Shown one piece after another: positions 8,676 to 16,345 of a DNA stretch of 64,000 nucleotides. The translations under genes and the position numbers were made by a program. The stretch covers positions 2,356,001 to 2,420,000 of the forward strand of contig CAVWCR010000003.1 of the NCBI GenBank assembly GCA_963753575.1. Reading direction: 5' to 3'. The notes beneath the pieces were generated by a model, which had not been told where the DNA came from, did not search any database, and saw only the letters and a list, made by a program, of their open reading frames with translations. Every line of letters starts with the position of its first letter. Position 1 is the stretch's first letter. Origin of the DNA: VAZQ01 sp963753575 (GTDB taxonomy: Bacteria > Pseudomonadota > Alphaproteobacteria > Rhizobiales > Xanthobacteraceae).

Positions 8676-10667
8676 ATGACGGCATCGATTGTTGGCCATG
8701 ACCCGCTTGCATCTTTCCTCCGGGCGCACACCGCCGACAAGCACCCGATCCCGCTTGTTGCGACCCGCATCGATGTGACGATCCGTGGCGGGCTCGCCAG
8801 CGTCACCACCGAGCGCACCTTCCGCAACGACGAGAAACAGTCGATCGAGGCGACCATGACCTTCCCGGTCCCGGTCGACGCGACGCTTTGCGCGCTGTCG
8901 GCCCGCATCGACGGGCGTACCCTCACCGCGACGGCACAGGCGCGCAAACAGGCGCGCGAGACCTACGAAGCGGCCGTCGACCAGGGCAAGGCGGCCGTAC
9001 TGCACGAAGAACTGCTCAAAGGCATTCACATGCTCAGCGTCGCCCATGTCCGCCCGGGCGCCGCGATCGTGGTGACCGATACCTGGACGATGCCCCTCGC
9101 GTTCATCGCCGGCACGCCGCAGCTGCGTATCCCGACCACGGTCGGCGACATCTACGGCCGCTCGCCGCTCGCGCCGTCCGACGACCTGGTCACCGGCAAG
9201 GCGGTGCACGAGGCCACGATCCGCGTCGCATGCGAGGACGGCGTCGCAACCATCGCCCGCGTCGGTGCGGCCGGCGAGGCCGGCCACGCGATCAGGCTCG
9301 ACGCCCCGATCGACATTACGCTGGCGGGCTTTGCGCCGCGGGCGCTCGAAGGCATCGCGGCCGACGGCCGGCTGGTCACCCTCCACATCGAGCCGGCGCC
9401 GGTCGCGGACGCAAGCCTCGACATCGATCTCCTGTTCGACCGCTCCGGATCGATGAACGAGCGCGCGAGCGGCGACCGCGAGCTCGGCGCATCGAAATAT
9501 ACGACGGCGAAGTCCAGCCTGATCGCGGCGATCGGCGAGCGCTTCAGGCCCGCCGACCGGATGCGGCTGTGGGCGTTCAACGACGCCACGCATTTCGTCG
9601 GCGAGGCATCCGGAACAGCGTGCAGGCAGCTCGTCGAAGCGCTGCCAGGCCCGAGCAGCGGGACCGAGATCGGTGGCGCCATCGAGGCGGCCATCGCCAA
9701 ACGCGAGACCGGCAACATCGTGGTGGTGACCGACGGCAAGAGCTGGGCGCTCGATCCGCAGCGGCTGGCACGGACCGGCATTCGCGTCACCGCGGTGTTG
9801 ATCGGCGAAGACGCGCTCGATGCCGGCACCTCGTATCTCGCCGGCCTGACCGGCGGCCAGGTGTTCGTTGCGGCGGGCGCCGACGCCGGCATCGCCATTG
9901 CGGCCGCGATCGAGGCGGCGCGCGCGCCGCATCTCTTGCCGCAGCCGATCGAGGGTGCGCCCACGGAGGTCGTGGCGCTGCGCCGCGGCGCACGCGTGAT
10001 CGCGACCTGGGGCGCGCAGAGCGAGCGGCCGGCCACGGCGGACGCCCGCCTGGTCGGCGCAACCGCGGCGATGCTGGCGATCCCCCTGATGAAGGAGGAT
10101 GAGGCCGGCAAGCTTGCGGAAACCGAGGGATTGGTCTGCCACCTCACCAGCCTCGTCCTGGTCGACGATGCAGGCGCGCGGCACGAAGGCCTGCCCGCCG
10201 TCCGCAAGGTCGCATTGTCGGCACCCGCCATGGCAAGGGCTGCGCTGGCGCCTTACGCAATGCTTGGGCAGGACAATTATGCGCGCGCCTGCATGGCGCG
10301 CGCCAGCGCGCCACGTGGCGGCATTGCCGCCATTGCGGGGAAGAATGCGCACACGATCTCCGGCGGAGCCGGCGACGGGCTGCGGGACATGATCGCGCGC
10401 ATCGACTGGGAAGAGAATCCCGAGGCCTTGCGGCGCGGCGAGCTTGCGGGCCTGCCGCCCGAGGTGATCGCGGCGATCGAGCACGCGGCGCAACTGCCCG
10501 CCATCGTGGCGCTGGCGCGCACCTTGCGGGTCGCAGCCGTCGTGGTGGTGATCGCCCTCATGGCAAAGGCGGCAGGGGGTCGGTCGGCGCAACGCATCGC
10601 CCGCTCGCTGCTCGCGGCGGCGGACAAGAGCGCGGTCGCGGCCGCGATGGCGCAAGCAGGTCTCTGA
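8676..10667 (+). CDS. VIT domain and von Willebrand factor A domain protein
   Basis: 663 residues from ATG 8676, preceded by GGAG at 8 bases. Residues 5-140 form a VIT domain: VATRIDVTIRGGLASVTTER, the FPVPVDATLCALSARIDGR strand and ARKQARETYEAAVDQGKAA. Residues 250-410 form a VWA domain with an intact MIDAS core, LLFDRSGSMNE (Asp255, Ser257, Ser259), and IVVVTDGKSWA further on. The C-terminal third, from residue 480, is Ala-rich and helical with a possible hydrophobic segment AAVVVVIALMA near 625. No signal peptide is visible, so it probably acts in the cytoplasm. Bacterial VIT/VWA proteins are mostly uncharacterised metal-dependent adhesion or scaffold modules. It is the divergent partner of the TIR-WD40 gene and a terminator-like hairpin follows it. 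Confidence 0.85.
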   Translation: MTASIVGHDPLASFLRAHTADKHPIPLVATRIDVTIRGGLASVTTERTFRNDEKQSIEATMTFPVPVDATLCALSARIDGRTLTATAQARKQARETYEAAVDQGKAAVLHEELLKGIHMLSVAHVRPGAAIVVTDTWTMPLAFIAGTPQLRIPTTVGDIYGRSPLAPSDDLVTGKAVHEATIRVACEDGVATIARVGAAGEAGHAIRLDAPIDITLAGFAPRALEGIAADGRLVTLHIEPAPVADASLDIDLLFDRSGSMNERASGDRELGASKYTTAKSSLIAAIGERFRPADRMRLWAFNDATHFVGEASGTACRQLVEALPGPSSGTEIGGAIEAAIAKRETGNIVVVTDGKSWALDPQRLARTGIRVTAVLIGEDALDAGTSYLAGLTGGQVFVAAGADAGIAIAAAIEAARAPHLLPQPIEGAPTEVVALRRGARVIATWGAQSERPATADARLVGATAAMLAIPLMKEDEAGKLAETEGLVCHLTSLVLVDDAGARHEGLPAVRKVALSAPAMARAALAPYAMLGQDNYARACMARASAPRGGIAAIAGKNAHTISGGAGDGLRDMIARIDWEENPEALRRGELAGLPPEVIAAIEHAAQLPAIVALARTLRVAAVVVVIALMAKAAGGRSAQRIARSLLAAADKSAVAAAMAQAGL

Positions 10668-10697
10668 CCGCCGCAGCGCTCTGACAGCCCAAAAGCA

Positions 10698-10723
10698 TTG
10701 TGGCGCCCTACGGGGCGCCACAA
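10698..10723 (-). terminator. Rho-independent terminator downstream of degP
   Basis: An 11-bp perfect stem, TTGTGGCGCCC/GGGCGCCACAA with a TACG loop. On the minus strand it is followed by TGCTTTT, which fits a terminator for degP. It may also stop transcription from the VIT/VWA gene converging from the other side. Confidence 0.65.
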
Positions 10724-10761
10724 CACAAAAAGCTCTTCGAGGAGGCGCCTGCGCGAGGCGC

Positions 10762-12255
10762 CTACTGCAGCGCCAGCGCCACGAAACGCAGCTCGCCTTC
10801 GGCACTCGCCACCAGGAGCAGCGCGGAACGGCGGCCGTCTTTCTTGAGCTTGTCGACCTTGGCCTGGAAGTCGTCGGCGTCGGCCACCGTTTCCTGCGCG
10901 ATCTCCACGATGGTGTCGCCGGCATTGAGCCGCTTCTCGGCAGCGGCCGAACCCGCTTCGACGCCGAGGATGACCACGCCCTTCACGGTGTCCTTGATCT
11001 TGTACTTGGTGCGCAGGCTGTCGCTCATGTTGGAGAGCTCGAGCCCGAGCGTCTTCTTGATCACCGGCTGGGCGTCAGGAACATTCTGCGGCGTCGTGAG
11101 CGCCACCCGCTTCTCGCCGTCTTCGAGCCGCCCGAGCGTGACCTGTTTGGTCTCTTCCTTGCCCTTGCGGATGATCTGAACCGGCACTTCCTTGCCGACC
11201 GGCGTATCGGCGACGACGCGCGGCAGGTCGCGCATCTCATGGATGTCGTGGCCGTCGAACTTGACGATCACGTCACCCGGCTCGATGCCGGCGGGCTTGG
11301 CGGGTCCCTTGTCGTCGACGCCGGCGACGAGCGCGCCGTGCGGCGGCTTGATGCCGAGACTTTCCGCGATCTCGTCGGTCACCTGCTGGATGCGCACGCC
11401 GAGCCAGCCGCGGCGGGTCTCGCCGAAGGCCTTCAACTGGTCGATCACCGCCAGCGCGGTCTTCGAGGGCACCGCAAAGCCGATGCCGATCGAGCCGCCG
11501 GAGGGCGAGATGATGGCGGTGTTGATGCCCACCACCTCGCCGTCGAGGTTGAACAACGGCCCGCCCGAATTGCCGCGATTGATGGCGGCGTCGGTCTGAA
11601 TGTAATTGTCATAGGGGCCGGAATTGATGTCGCGGTTGCGGGCCGAGACGATGCCGGCCGTGACCGTGCCGCCCAGGCTGAACGGATTGCCGATCGCCAC
11701 CACCCACTCGCCAAGCCGCAGCTTGTCGGAGTCGCCGAACTTGACCGACTTGAGTTTCTTGTCGGTCTTGATGCGCAGGAGCGCCAGGTCGGTCTTCTGA
11801 TCCTTGCCGATCAGATCCGCCTTGATGCGCGAGCCGTCGTTGAGGATGACCGTGATCTCGTCGGCGTCGGCGATGACGTGGTTGTTGGTGACCACGATGC
11901 CTTCGGAATCGATGATGAAGCCGGAGCCGAGCGAATTCACCCGGCGCGGCGTCGCACCGTGGTTCGGGTCGCCCTGACCACGCTTGTTGAAGAAGTCGCG
12001 AAACAGTTCGTCGAGCTGCGGATCGTTCGGCAGGCTCGGCATCGCGCCGCGGCCTGAGCTTCGCGACGCGACGTTCTGCGAGGTCGAGATGTTGACGACC
12101 GCATCGATGACCCGTTCGGCAACGTCAGCGATTCCGTCCGGTCCGCGCGCGTGCGCGGGCAACGGAAGCGTCGGCAGGATCAAGAGGGACATTGCGATGG
12201 AGGCCAATACGGGCCGGCGGACCTGTCGGGTGTACCGGACGAATGTGCCGAGCAT
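10762..12255 (-). CDS. degP: Do/HtrA family periplasmic serine protease
   Basis: 497 residues from ATG 12255, preceded by AGGAG; the frame is open 26 codons further but without this signal. An N-terminal signal peptide (LASIAMSLLILPTLPLPAHA) directs it to the periplasm. The trypsin-like domain has the triad His126 (VTNNHVI), Asp156 (KTDLALLRI) and Ser230 (NRGNSGGPLF). Two PDZ domains follow, beginning GWLGVRIQQVTDEIAESLG and LGLELSNMSDSL. It degrades or refolds damaged envelope proteins. It lies downstream of hflK-hflC-DUF2065 on the same strand, a conserved alphaproteobacterial order that couples membrane and periplasmic quality control. Confidence 0.95.
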   Translation of the reverse strand: MLGTFVRYTRQVRRPVLASIAMSLLILPTLPLPAHARGPDGIADVAERVIDAVVNISTSQNVASRSSGRGAMPSLPNDPQLDELFRDFFNKRGQGDPNHGATPRRVNSLGSGFIIDSEGIVVTNNHVIADADEITVILNDGSRIKADLIGKDQKTDLALLRIKTDKKLKSVKFGDSDKLRLGEWVVAIGNPFSLGGTVTAGIVSARNRDINSGPYDNYIQTDAAINRGNSGGPLFNLDGEVVGINTAIISPSGGSIGIGFAVPSKTALAVIDQLKAFGETRRGWLGVRIQQVTDEIAESLGIKPPHGALVAGVDDKGPAKPAGIEPGDVIVKFDGHDIHEMRDLPRVVADTPVGKEVPVQIIRKGKEETKQVTLGRLEDGEKRVALTTPQNVPDAQPVIKKTLGLELSNMSDSLRTKYKIKDTVKGVVILGVEAGSAAAEKRLNAGDTIVEIAQETVADADDFQAKVDKLKKDGRRSALLLVASAEGELRFVALALQ

Positions 12256-12394
12256 GGATATCTGAGCTCCTGGGGAGGTCGATGCCGGGACAGTGCTCCT
12301 GTCCGGGCATGGACGCAAGGGTGCACCCGACACTACGGACCTACGCCCGAGAATGGGGCAGAATCGGGACCATCACATTGCAGTGAACGAAAAC

Positions 12395-12580
12395 TTATCC
12401 CCGAACCAGCCAGACGATCAAAACACCAAGCACGGCGCTGACAATGCCAGCGATTCGCAGCGCCCCCTCCGGCGTCTCCAGCGCGGTGGCGGCGAGCCGT
12501 CTGGCCACCCCCGGCAACGCCGCGAAGATCAGCCCTTCGATGACAAGCACCAAGCCGATCGCCACCAGGAAATCCTGCAT
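12395..12580 (-). CDS. DUF2065 family small membrane protein
   Basis: 61 residues from ATG 12580; an alternative TTG lies 6 codons upstream at 12598. It has two hydrophobic segments, FLVAIGLVLVIEGLIFAALP (residues 4-23) and IAGIVSAVLGVLIVWLVRG at the C-terminus, with a short basic loop between. This is the whole DUF2065 pattern. The function is unknown, but the gene is regularly found next to hflC, as here (gap about 23 bases), and is probably co-transcribed with hflKC. Confidence 0.85.
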   Translation of the reverse strand: MQDFLVAIGLVLVIEGLIFAALPGVARRLAATALETPEGALRIAGIVSAVLGVLIVWLVRG

Positions 12581-12603
12581 CGCCGATTCGCGCCGCAACA
12601 GGC

Positions 12604-13500
12604 TTACTGCTTCGGCGCCCCGCTACGCGCCTTGCCGGACGGATCGACGAAGAACCGGAAGAAATCCGAGTCCGGCCGCAACAGCATGCGGGTGTCGTTT
12701 TTCTGCAGGCCGGTCTCGTAGGCCTGCATCGCACGATAGAAGGAAAAGAAATCGGGGTCCTGGCCGTAGGCCTCGGCAAAGATGCGGTTGCGCTCGGCGT
12801 CGCCCTCGCCGCGGGTTCGCTCCGCAGTCGACTTTGCCTCGGCCAACAGCACCGTCACGTCGCGGTCGGCCTTGGCTTTGATCTCCTGCGAACGCTGGCT
12901 GCCCTGCGCGCGGATCTGCGCCGCTTCCTGCTGCCGCTCGGTCTGCATCCGCTGATAGACCGCCTGGCTGTTCTGCTCAGGCAAGTCGGCACGGCGGATG
13001 CGCACGTCGACCACATTGATGCCGAAAGCCTGCGCCTCGCCTTCAAACTGCAAGCGCACTTTCCCCATCAGGATTTCGCGCTGGTCGCTGACGACCTGCG
13101 TCAGCGTCGCCTCACCGAGCACCCGCCGTAACGCGGAATTGAGCAAGGTCAGGAGGCGCGCGTTGCCACCCTCGACCGACCCGACCGTCTGATAGAACAG
13201 CAGCGGCTTGGTGATCTTGTAGCGCGCAAAGGCGTCGACCACGAGCCGCTTCTGGTCGGAGGCGATCACTTCTTGCGCCGGGCTCTCGATGTCGAGAATG
13301 CGCTTGTCGATTTGGATCACGGTCTCGATAAAGGGCAACTTATAGTTCAAGCCCGGCTGGGTGATCTCCCGGACCGGCTCTCCGAGCCGCACCACCAGCG
13401 CCTGGCGAGTCTGATAGACCGTGAACAGAGTGCTGTAGGCGCCGACCAGCGCGATCAGTACAATGGCGAGGATGAGGCCGCCAACGAAGTTGAGTCTCAT
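12604..13500 (-). CDS. hflC: HflC, subunit of the FtsH-associated HflKC complex
   Basis: 298 residues, an SPFH/prohibitin-domain protein. One N-terminal membrane anchor (FVGGLILAIVLIALVGAYST) is followed by the periplasmic SPFH domain with VVRLGEPVREITQPGLNYK and a helical region rich in Glu/Arg/Gln (TERQQEAAQIRAQGSQRSQE). HflC forms a large ring with HflK around FtsH and modulates its proteolysis of membrane proteins. It overlaps hflK by 4 bases (ATGA), which indicates translational coupling. Confidence 0.95.
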   Translation of the reverse strand: MRLNFVGGLILAIVLIALVGAYSTLFTVYQTRQALVVRLGEPVREITQPGLNYKLPFIETVIQIDKRILDIESPAQEVIASDQKRLVVDAFARYKITKPLLFYQTVGSVEGGNARLLTLLNSALRRVLGEATLTQVVSDQREILMGKVRLQFEGEAQAFGINVVDVRIRRADLPEQNSQAVYQRMQTERQQEAAQIRAQGSQRSQEIKAKADRDVTVLLAEAKSTAERTRGEGDAERNRIFAEAYGQDPDFFSFYRAMQAYETGLQKNDTRMLLRPDSDFFRFFVDPSGKARSGAPKQ

Positions 13501-14624
13501 TGGGCCCCTCCCGGCTGCTTGGGTGGCTGCGACGGCTTCAGCTCCGGCAGCGGCAGGTAAGGAACCGCGCCGCCACCGGTGCCCGGATCCATAATGATCT
13601 TGTCGGCCCCGCCGAGCACCCGTTCCATCGTCTCGTAGTACATGCGCTGACGGGTGACCTGCGGCGCCTTCTTGTACTGTTCGTAGATCTTCAGGAAACG
13701 CGCCGCCTGGCCGTTGGCCTCGGCGACGGTCTGCTCGCGATAGGCTTCCGCTTCCTGGAAAATCTTGGACGCGCGGCCGCGCGCCTCCGGCACCACGCTG
13801 TTGGCATAGCGCTGCGCCTCGTTCTGCGCCCGCTCGAGGTCGGCGCGGGCGGCCTGGACGTCGCGAAACGCGTCGATGACCTGCTGCGGCGGATCGACCT
13901 TCTGCATCTGGACCTGCGAGATCGAGACGCCGGCGCCGTATCCATCAAGAACCTTCCGCATGAGGTCCTGCACCGCGAGCTCGATCTCCTGGCGCTTGCC
14001 GGTCAGGATCGGCTGGATCGAGTTGCGTCCGATAACCTCTCGCATCGCGCTCTCGGCCACCGCCTTCACGGTGCCTTCCACCTGCTGGATGTTGAACAGA
14101 AAGTCGCTCACCTGGTCAGGCTTGATCTGCCAGAACACGGTGAAGTCGACATCGACAATGTTCTCGTCACCGGTCAGCATCAGGCTCTCTTCGGGCACGT
14201 CGCGGATGGTGGTGCCGCGGCGCAGGTCCTCGACCTGCCGCATGCCGATATGGATCTGCCGCACGACCGTGACCTGCGGCGTCAGCACCAACTCGATCGG
14301 GTACGGCAGGTGATAGTTGAGGCCCGGACCCGCGTAGCGATCGAAGGCGCCGAACCGGAGCACCACGCCTTTCTCGTTGGTGTCCACCCGGTATAAGCCG
14401 GAGAGGCCCCAGACCAGCAAGGCGCCGAGCAGCAGCAATATCACGCCCTTGCCACCAAGATTGCCGCCCGGCAGCACCGTGCGCAGCTTGTCCTGGCTGC
14501 GCCGCAACAGTTCTTCAAGGTCGGGAGGCGTCGAACCGCCACCGCCTTGCTGCGGCCCCGAGCCCCATGGGCCCTTTCCGCCGCCCGATCCCCACGGGCC
14601 CCCGCCCTGATTGCTCCACGGCAT
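13497..14624 (-). CDS. hflK: HflK, subunit of the FtsH-associated HflKC complex
   Basis: 375 residues. The Gly/Pro/Gln-rich cytoplasmic head (WSNQGGGPWGSGGGKGPWGS) is typical of HflK. It is followed by a membrane segment (GVILLLLGALLVWGLSGLY, about residue 60), the SPFH domain (VVLRFGAFDRYAGPGLNYHL) and a coiled-coil region with AQRYANSVVPEARGRASKI. The C-terminal tail is proline-rich. It works with the overlapping hflC gene and is followed by DUF2065 and degP. Confidence 0.95.
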   Translation of the reverse strand: MPWSNQGGGPWGSGGGKGPWGSGPQQGGGGSTPPDLEELLRRSQDKLRTVLPGGNLGGKGVILLLLGALLVWGLSGLYRVDTNEKGVVLRFGAFDRYAGPGLNYHLPYPIELVLTPQVTVVRQIHIGMRQVEDLRRGTTIRDVPEESLMLTGDENIVDVDFTVFWQIKPDQVSDFLFNIQQVEGTVKAVAESAMREVIGRNSIQPILTGKRQEIELAVQDLMRKVLDGYGAGVSISQVQMQKVDPPQQVIDAFRDVQAARADLERAQNEAQRYANSVVPEARGRASKIFQEAEAYREQTVAEANGQAARFLKIYEQYKKAPQVTRQRMYYETMERVLGGADKIIMDPGTGGGAVPYLPLPELKPSQPPKQPGGAQ

Positions 14625-14774
14625 TTCGGTATCTCCTGGCTTGCCGCGCCGGCGGCGGGCAGTTCATCAATTTGGCTGCGGTTATAGGTGAGGCGTCAAT
14701 CCGTTACAACGCGGCCCGTTACAACGCAGCCGGCCCCGTTGCAGCTTGGCGGCGCACCACCTTGCATTTTGTCC

Positions 14775-15314
14775 TTAGCGGCCGCCGAGAGCGCCTTCGG
14801 CTCCGCGCTCGATGCGCTCGTATTCGACCACGGTGAAGCCGGCGTCATCGCCCGGCCCTGCCTGATGCTCGCTCCGCCTCCCGACGCTCCAAGTGCCTTC
14901 GTCAATGAGCGGGAACTTTGTGTCGCCGCTGGGGCGCGCGTGGACCTTTGTGATCACGAGGCGGTCCGCCCGCCCCATGCATTGGGCATAGATGTCGGCG
15001 CCGCCGATCACAATGATGGCGTCGACACCACGACGCAAGGCGTCGCCGTGCGCCGCCTCGAGCGCGCTCTCGAGGCTTGCCGCCACCAGCACGCCGGGCG
15101 CCGCGAACGCCGGATCGCGGCTGACCACGATGTTGGTGCGGCCCTTGAGCGGCGCGCCGATCGACGCGTAGGTCTTGCGTCCCATCACCACCGGCTTGCC
15201 CATGGTGACGGCGCGGAATTGCGCCATGTCGGACTTGAGCCGCCACGGCAGGCGGCCGCCCTGCCCGATCACGCCGTTGTCGGCGACGGCGGCGACGAGA
15301 ACGATCTCAGGCAC
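14775..15314 (-). CDS. folA: Dihydrofolate reductase
   Basis: 179 residues, slightly longer than the usual 160-170 because of a C-terminal tail. It reduces dihydrofolate to tetrahydrofolate with NADPH. Diagnostic stretches are AAVADNGVIGQGGRLPWRL, with the active-site Asp in LKSDMAQF, then VVMGRKTYASIG, TNIVVSRD and IVIGGADIYAQ. Start is GTG at 15314, 36 bases after thyA. This pairing is metabolically sensible because thymidylate synthase produces the dihydrofolate this enzyme recycles. Confidence 0.95.
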   Translation of the reverse strand: MPEIVLVAAVADNGVIGQGGRLPWRLKSDMAQFRAVTMGKPVVMGRKTYASIGAPLKGRTNIVVSRDPAFAAPGVLVAASLESALEAAHGDALRRGVDAIIVIGGADIYAQCMGRADRLVITKVHARPSGDTKFPLIDEGTWSVGRRSEHQAGPGDDAGFTVVEYERIERGAEGALGGR

Positions 15315-15350
15315 AGGTTCCGATTCCGATGGTCGTGCGCTGGGGCATGC

Positions 15351-16145
15351 TCACACCGCCACCTGCGCCTTGATGTGCGGATGCGGGTCGTAGTCCGTGA
15401 GCGTGAAGTCTTCGTAGCGGAATGCGAACAGGTCGGTCACGGCCGGATCAATCTGCATGCGCGGCAGCGCGCGCGGCGCACGCGAAAGCTGCAGGCGCGC
15501 CTGTTCGAGATGATTGAGATAGAGGTGCGCGTCGCCGAGCGTGTGCACGAACTCGCCGGGCTTGTAGCCGGTCACCTGCGCTACCATCATGGTGAGCAGC
15601 GCATAAGACGCGACGTTGAACGGCACGCCGAGAAACACGTCGGCCGAGCGCTGATAGAGCTGGCAGGACAGCCTTCCCTTGGCAACGTAGAACTGGAACA
15701 GGCAGTGGCACGGCGGCAGCGCCATCCTGTCGACGTCCGCCGGGTTCCAGGCGGTGACGATCAGCCGGCGCGAGTCCGGGTTGCGGCGGATCATCTCGAC
15801 CACATGGGCGATCTGGTCGATCGCGCCGCCGTCGGGCTTCGGCCACGAGCGCCACTGGTGCCCATAGACCGGCCCGAGGTCGCCGCGCTCGTCGGCCCAT
15901 TCGTCCCAGATCGTGACGCCGTGATCGTTGAGATATTTGACGTTGGTGTCGCCGGCGAGGAACCAGAGCAACTCATAAATGATCGACTTGACGTGCAGCT
16001 TCTTGGTCGTGATCAGCGGAAAGCCTTGCGCCAGGTCGAAGCGCATCTGATGGCCGAACACCGACAGCGTGCCGGTGCCGGTGCGGTCGTGCTTCTCGGC
16101 CCCGTCGGCCAGAACCCGCTCCATCAGGTCGTGATATTGACGCAT
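15351..16145 (-). CDS. thyA: Thymidylate synthase ThyA
   Basis: 264 residues, the same length as the E. coli enzyme. It methylates dUMP to dTMP using methylene-tetrahydrofolate. The catalytic cysteine is Cys146 in MALPPCHCLFQFYV. Other conserved blocks are DRTGTGTLSVFG, FPLITTKKLH, VYGHQWRSW, QLYQRSADVFLGVPFN and LGDAHLYLNHLEQ. It is the first gene of the apparent minus-strand run thyA-folA-hflK-hflC-DUF2065-degP. Confidence 0.97.
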   Translation of the reverse strand: MRQYHDLMERVLADGAEKHDRTGTGTLSVFGHQMRFDLAQGFPLITTKKLHVKSIIYELLWFLAGDTNVKYLNDHGVTIWDEWADERGDLGPVYGHQWRSWPKPDGGAIDQIAHVVEMIRRNPDSRRLIVTAWNPADVDRMALPPCHCLFQFYVAKGRLSCQLYQRSADVFLGVPFNVASYALLTMMVAQVTGYKPGEFVHTLGDAHLYLNHLEQARLQLSRAPRALPRMQIDPAVTDLFAFRYEDFTLTDYDPHPHIKAQVAV

Positions 16146-16345
16146 CTGTTTTGGCCTCGCCCGGCAGCCGCAACACCTTGGGTTTGAGTTGCAACGGCCA
16201 GTCTACCGGGATGGATTTGAAGTGCCTACCGGGGGCGGGCGCTGGCCCGCGTCACCTTCGAGGCGAATATCTCATTCAAATCATAGCTTTGCCAAATCCG
16301 GCAAGCGGCGCGCAGCCGCCCCGGCATTCACAGGGATTAATCCGT

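Noticed and set aside
8523..10925. 800-codon open frame on the minus strand
   Set aside because: It is antisense to the VIT/VWA gene and runs into degP's 3' end; Arg/Asp-rich composition without any motif.
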